In this document: positions 59,082-64,000 of the stretch, in pieces | Numbering within the stretch: the first letter of the stretch is position 1 | How the letters are laid out: every line of letters begins with the position of its first letter | Assembly: GCA_003254905.1 (NCBI GenBank) | Contig: QANU01086732.1 | Coordinates: 23,869-87,868 of the forward strand | DNA: 64,000 bases | Direction of reading: 5' to 3' | Source: Nissolia schottii | Lineage: Eukaryota > Streptophyta > Magnoliopsida > Fabales > Fabaceae | The notes under the pieces: model-generated | What the model saw: only the letters and a program-made list of their open reading frames with translations | What the model was told of the DNA's origin: nothing | Databases searched by the model: none | Made by a program: the position numbers and the translations under genes

Positions 59082-59544
59082 GGGTTAAATAAGTTTTTCT
59101 CCTCTAATAAATTATGATTTTTTATTTTACATCCTATTAAATTTTTTTTCTTTATTTTAGTTTTTAATATTAAGTTGGATCGTTAAAAGATGATGTGACG
59201 GACAAAAGTTAGATGGACTCCACCATAATTTGATCAAACATAATCAAATCAAATTTTAATCGTTGTCAAATTGATCACACATGGCCAAATTCGATTTAAA
59301 ATGTGGTCAAACCAACCTATGGTTAAACCATGTTTGACCGATTTAGCAATGGTTAAAACTTAATTTGACCATATTTATCCAAATTATAGTTAAATACGCC
59401 TCATTTTTATCTGTCATGGCATCTTTTAATGATCTAACTTAACTAAAATAAAAAAAAAATCAAGGATTCAAACTAAAAAAAAATTTAATAGGATAAAATA
59501 TTAAAACTTGTGATTTATTAGAGAAAAACTTATTTAATTTAACC
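59082..59544. mobile_element. 463-base MITE with long inverted ends
   Basis: It starts GGGTTAAATAAGTTTTTCTC and ends in the reverse form, TTATTTAATTTAACC. The inverted ends exceed 30 bases. GGGTTAAATA-type MITEs are abundant in legumes. The target duplication is unclear. Confidence 0.75.
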
Positions 59545-60179
59545 TTAAATTTAATAAACTTTTTTGCTTAATCAGCAAAGGTAGGGTTTGATAACAGAAG
59601 TTGAACGATAAAATTAAAATAAAATTTACTTATAGAAATAGTAAATCCTTTAGAATTGGTATTACTTTTCACCGTTGTTATTTTCATTTGAAAGGTTGGT
59701 TATGTCCTTTTCCAAATTCATACAAAGGGGTGTATGGTTGGGAGTTGGGAGGAATTTCATGATTGTCACATGGGTGTTTACTGTTAGTAATGGTCTGTAT
59801 TTTTTTTTTAAATGTTGTGTACATTAAAAAAATATTTATTAATTGTATATCAATATTTAATATTAATTTTTACTCCCACCCTCTCACTCACACTCTTCTC
59901 TTCCATTTTTTCCTTTCTTTCACTTTTTTCACTACAACCACACACTGTTTCTTCAATTTTGTTCAATTTTTTCACATGTAACCACTACTTTTTTCATTAT
60001 ACTCTTTTCTTCTTCTCTGTTTTCTCTTCTCTTGTTCCTTTTCTTTTTTTTGGTTTTTGTTTCTTAATTCGTTTCGGCCATTTTTTGGGGTTTGTCTTCA
60101 TTATTTTCTTCTTAAGACGCTATGAAAAAGCATAAATGAAGACATTCTTCTCTAATCTATGTTGTTCTGTATATTTTGT

Positions 60180-60425
60180 AATATTTATGAGTGATGTAAT
60201 TGTTTATTTGTATTGTAATGTTTGTTTATTTATTCATTTTTATGTGGCGTAATGTTTGTTTACTGTGTTGTAATATTTATTACTGAGTATTGTAATGTTT
60301 CAACGTGGTGAAATGTTTGTTTATGTATGGTATAATATTTGTCTATGAGTGAAGTAATGCTTGTTTCTTCGTTTTTGTGCGATGTAACGTTTGTTTATGT
60401 GTAGTGTAATGTTTGTTTATGAGAT
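60180..60425. repeat. Degenerate tandem repeat of GTAATGTTTGTTTATG
   Basis: About eight units of 25-35 bases of the form TGTNNTGTAATGTTTGTTTA, with substitutions. Confidence 0.75.
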
Positions 60426-60429
60426 TTGT

Positions 60430-61200
60430 TTCACACGAAATAATTTCAGGAAATTACTTGACGCAAATGCAAAAGATTATTTTAATATGAGATAGGCGAT
60501 TACGGCGTCCTAGGTAAAGAGCAGAGGCGTGAATTTGCAATTAAGAAAAGTGGGAGCTGAAACTGAAATTATAACTTTATTGATGATCATCGAATGGTGA
60601 TTTTTGGTCACAATCTCCTTGCAAAGAGCAGGGGCGTGATTTTTGTTACTCAGCTGAGTTCTCACCTTCGCAATAGCCTAATTTATCTTCTTATTTCCTA
60701 GTCAGTGAATAGTTGTGTCGACACTTTCTTGCGACTGAATAGTGACTTCTATGCAAGTCACTCATTGATTTCTGTTCCTAGCTAATTATTGTCGCATCAA
60801 GTCTTCTATCGCGACCAATTTATTGTAAGCCTTGGCAACTTTCATGTCGCCAATATACTTTTTTGATGCTCATTCTTTGAAAAATTCGCTTATTATCGCA
60901 TTGTGAATTTTGGCGACCCTAGCAGGTGCTCCCCCAAGTTCTCACCTTTGAAATTTTCGCATCAGAAAAGGTAAGAAATTTGAATTTTGAAATTTCACTT
61001 GAGGGTAATTAGGTAAAACACTATTCTGCTTACAATTTTCAAGGCTTTCTTAAACATCACATCAATCATCCCTGAACAGTTTTCGATCCAAAACCTTACA
61101 TTTCTCAACCATAATCATCCTCATATTAGCCTGTATCCCTAGACCGTAATCATTTCACCTAAATCCCCACATGTGACAAAGGGTAAAATAAACTTACCCA
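60430..61200. other. Repeat-rich leader upstream of the plant-mobile-domain ORF
   Basis: It has repeated GTCGC/GCGAC words (60,720-60,920) and a direct repeat AAAGAGCAGGGGCGTGA (near 60,520 and 60,620). This resembles the word arrays in the LTRs elsewhere. ATTATAAATAAATCC near 61,240 may be a TATA box for what follows. Confidence 0.4.
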
Positions 61201-61394
61201 GTGTTTCTCCTTCTCTTTTCTCACAGCTCTTCCTTTATTATAAATAAATCCTTCCTTCACCTTTTTTTTTACTGCTTTATCGCCTTCAATAGTCTACCTT
61301 CAAGCTTCCCTCGAGTTTTCCCTGCATCCTGTAGAGCTAATTTCTCCTCCTTCGTTTTCGAATCCTTTCATTCCTCATTTCCATCATTGTTTCA

Positions 61395-62414
61395 ATGGCA
61401 TCCAAGACCACCAAGACTTCTTCCTCTAAGGGCAAGGCCCCTTAGAAGGACTCCCCGTGGCTATACTGGTGGTTTCAGTCCCTACACCCTCATCTGTCAA
61501 GGGGTCCCTTTGGCGCCTACCGTGAGTCCCACCATCCATAACATCAAAGCCAGCCAGGTAATCATTCTTTTCTCTGTTTCCAACACCACCCATAGCATTT
61601 TAGGACCCTTTTTCACCATAGCCGAAACCATCAAAGACTCATCCATGGATTCATACTTCCCTATTAATACCGAACAACACACTTTTATTTACAACCCCGT
61701 CATCTTGATGGCTTCTTCCATCAACCTAAGGTGATTCGCGCCATCCCAAAAAATGGGGAAAAGGAATATAGATTTCAGTCCTGGTTTAGTAGGGTGGAGG
61801 CAAAGAAGGGTGATTTTTGGAGGGGGATGGGGATTTTTGACTGCCTCCAAATTTTCAGGGAGGACATAAAGTTGGGTGTATCCACAATTGGAGCGGCCTT
61901 CCAATTTTGGAACATTACCACCAACATATTCCATACTTCTTATGGAATGACTTCTCTAACTTTACTTGAGTTCGCGGTAATCACGGGGATTTCCCCTCTT
62001 GGAGAGGTTATCCACTCGAAAATAGAGGTGTTGCGACTGGATTATGAGGTCAATTACTCTTCCTCCACCTACAACGCCTTCATTAATAATAATATGGGTC
62101 ATGAAGAAGACCCCGTCAACGACGCTGAACATGCTGCTTTCTTTCACTACTGGCTCCAAAGCTGTGTATTTTGGTCAAAAAGCCTGAAAATTTCAAGGAA
62201 GGGAAGCGACACTTATCTTGTTGTTATTATGTTGCATGAGGGGAGGAGGGTCTGTTTAGCGAAGCTCCTTCTAGCCAGTCTATACGACGCCATCTCGGAC
62301 CCCATCGCCAATATCCAAGCAGCTATGTTTAGGAATAATCCCACTCGGTTTGAGCTTTTCTCCCATTTCTCAACTCTTTTCCCTAATCATTTCTCTCAAT
62401 CCCTCAAAACCTAG
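61395..62414 (+). pseudogene. Decayed plant mobile domain (PMD) protein, TE-associated
   Basis: A short N-terminal block MASKTTKTSSSKGKAP starts at 61,395. The main readable part from about 61,731 holds FWRGMGIFDCLQI, GAAFQFWNITTNIFHTSYGM, and LTLLEFAVITGISPLGE. These match the plant mobile domain (PF10536) found in MAIN/MAIL1-type proteins and in transposon-borne relatives. It is incomplete and surrounded by LTR pieces, so it is likely part of a dead element rather than a host gene. The family and position are clear. The carrier element is not. Confidence 0.65.
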
Positions 62415-62419
62415 CCTTC

Positions 62420-63528
62420 CCTCATTTTGGAAACACTCTCAAAATCATCATTTTCATATCAAAACCCTTATTTGCCCTTTGGTACGCCTATATCCCAATC
62501 AAGTCACAGATACACACTAGCAGTTTTCCAGACAGACAATCATAATTCTAACAATATACACATAACAAGAAACACATATAAATCACTAAGGTAGTGATCT
62601 TGCCAAGGTTACCCACTTGTAGAAAATTTTCCCAAGCTTAATAACGATGGCTTTGTGTCAAAGTCCCAGAAGCCTTGGTGTTTCCAACGCTTGCTTGACT
62701 TACCATGGACAGTATCCTAGGGTATGTAAGCTAGGGTTTCCCTATGGAAAAACAAGGAACATTTGAGAGGATAAGGTGGTGAGGACTACGGTTTCTTGAA
62801 GAAAAAGATGAGGGAAAATCATAGTAACGCTAGGTATTGAAGTTTGGTTCCTCTGCTATGCTCGAGTAACGAACAAGTATGTAATACAGATGGGTTCACA
62901 AAGGCTATTAGCTATAAATTTTAAGCCCCATGGCCTGCCTATTTATAGGCATGAGGCCGTGGGCCTTTGGCCAATTTTGGGCCAAAAAAATAAATGAAAA
63001 AGAAAAGAAAATAAGATAAGAATAATTAAGGATAAGCATGGTTGACTTGTATCCTTTGCTTTTTGACTTGGTCTTCTTGATTTTGGGCCAAGTGTGTGGC
63101 CGATGTGTGTGTGTGTGTGTTTGTATTCTGTGTATGTGTTTGTGTGTTATGCCATGTGTGTGTTTGTTTCTTGTTTGTTTCTTGGCTCGTGTTTGGTCGT
63201 TAACTATTTGTGTACGGATGTCCTAAAAAGTTTCTGAACACATAATCTTTATCTAGTAATTTTTATAATAAGGGTTTTAACTTTATTCAAGGTATTTGTA
63301 ACTCAACTTTCGTAAAAGTGTGTTTTACAGATACCTTTAAGTCGTAATTAAATTTCGGTGACGAAAGGTAATTTATCCGATTTTTGCAGGATTTGGCAAG
63401 ACCGTGAACTATTACCTTAACGGGCACTTTTGATAAGAGAATTGGTGATTTAGATTTCTAATCTAACTAAATCGCTCATATATTTATTTATTTTGCGAAA
63501 TCTTTACTAAGAAAAAGCGGGATGTGAC
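62420..63528 (-). mobile_element. LTR fragment, family E, 5' part
   Basis: On the minus strand it starts TGTCACATCCCGC at 63,528 and then CTTAGTAAAGATTTCGC. It aligns with 22,560-23,027. A (GT)n-rich tract lies at 63,100-63,180. 62,420-62,700 resembles 26,340-26,590. Fossil. Confidence 0.55.
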
Positions 63529-63589
63529 ACCCCATACACGAACCGCTGACGACCAAAATTGAGCATGAAAATTGAGGAACACACACAGC

Positions 63590-64000
63590 CAGTGAAACAC
63601 CCTAGCTAACTGTTTACCCGTACGTAGTAAACAAAGCTCACTAGGTTGTTATCTACGTGGTCGGAATACTTTAGTCCATAGTTACTTTTCGAAAATAGTT
63701 GTTGCTTAATAAAATAAGGACCCATTTTAAACTTTTGCTTATATCACATTAGTACTAAAATAGGGTCATGCACTGGAATTAAACAAATATAACAAAGCGG
63801 ATAACATTATCATAATTAGCATCTGCAATATACATCCAGTGAGTCCACCATACAAAGTCACATCATTGTATACATAGTAAGTACAATATACATCACATAC
63901 ACATAAACTGTAATACTGAATACATAAGTCAGAATACATCACATCAAAATACAAGGACTACTGGAATGCTACTCAGTAAGCCCTTGGCAAAATGTAAACA
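63590..64000 (-). mobile_element. LTR fragment, family E, 3' part, cut by window edge
   Basis: Reverse complement of 1,140-1,558: it shares GTAAGCCCTTGGCAAAA and AAACACCCTAGCTAACTG. It lies 60 bases from the start of the neighbouring LTR at 63,528. Fossil. Confidence 0.6.

Noticed and set aside
61201-61734. Open frame of 177 codons before the PMD region
   Set aside because: Different frame from the PMD protein; Phe/Ser-rich translation of pyrimidine-rich leader sequence.

Overview
The window is eudicot nuclear DNA. Its genes have plant introns and plastid, vacuolar and apoplastic products, and they sit in dense plant retrotransposon debris. A MITE starting GGGTTAAATAAG and the SINE content fit a legume, but that placement is an inference. 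The assembly is imperfect: there is a 529-base N gap (14,297-14,825) and three single-N joins (9,518; 32,306; 33,481). Two of those joins bracket a duplicate of the PCS1 5' region. Five host genes are supported. (1) 10,638-11,398 (+): a small two-exon plastid protein with a transmembrane segment and half of a DnaJ-type zinc finger. (2) 15,395-18,941 (+): an AVT1-family vacuolar amino acid transporter with ten visible exons; the first exon is not visible. (3) 30,800-32,110 (+): an intronless PCS1-type aspartic protease with an unusual second active-site triplet. (4) 42,182-44,850 (+) and (5) 52,586-56,600 (-): two convergent LAC17-like laccases, 7.7 kb apart, with nearly identical exon lengths. 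Layout: 1-10,275 is nested retroelement debris containing a hAT-type element that carries a sugar-transporter gene fragment. 10.6-19 kb holds genes 1 and 2. 20.4-28.2 kb is LTR debris plus a LINE tail. 28.2-33.5 kb is PCS1 and its N-bounded duplicate. 33.5-41 kb is more LTR debris. 42-56.7 kb is the laccase pair, with a decayed MULE, an LTR, a copia remnant and a second hAT-type element between the genes. 57-64 kb is repeats, a decayed plant-mobile-domain ORF and LTR pieces. The genes do not form an operon or cluster with one job, except that the laccase pair is a diverged duplication likely acting in lignin or phenolic oxidation. The least expected pattern is in the LTR remnants: several unrelated LTR families carry arrays of short inverted-repeat words. 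Where a TATA box can be seen, the array usually lies just upstream of it, and the words differ between families and even between copies of one family. Also notable are a small MITE found three times, always inside host introns, and the Leu in the second active site of PCS1.
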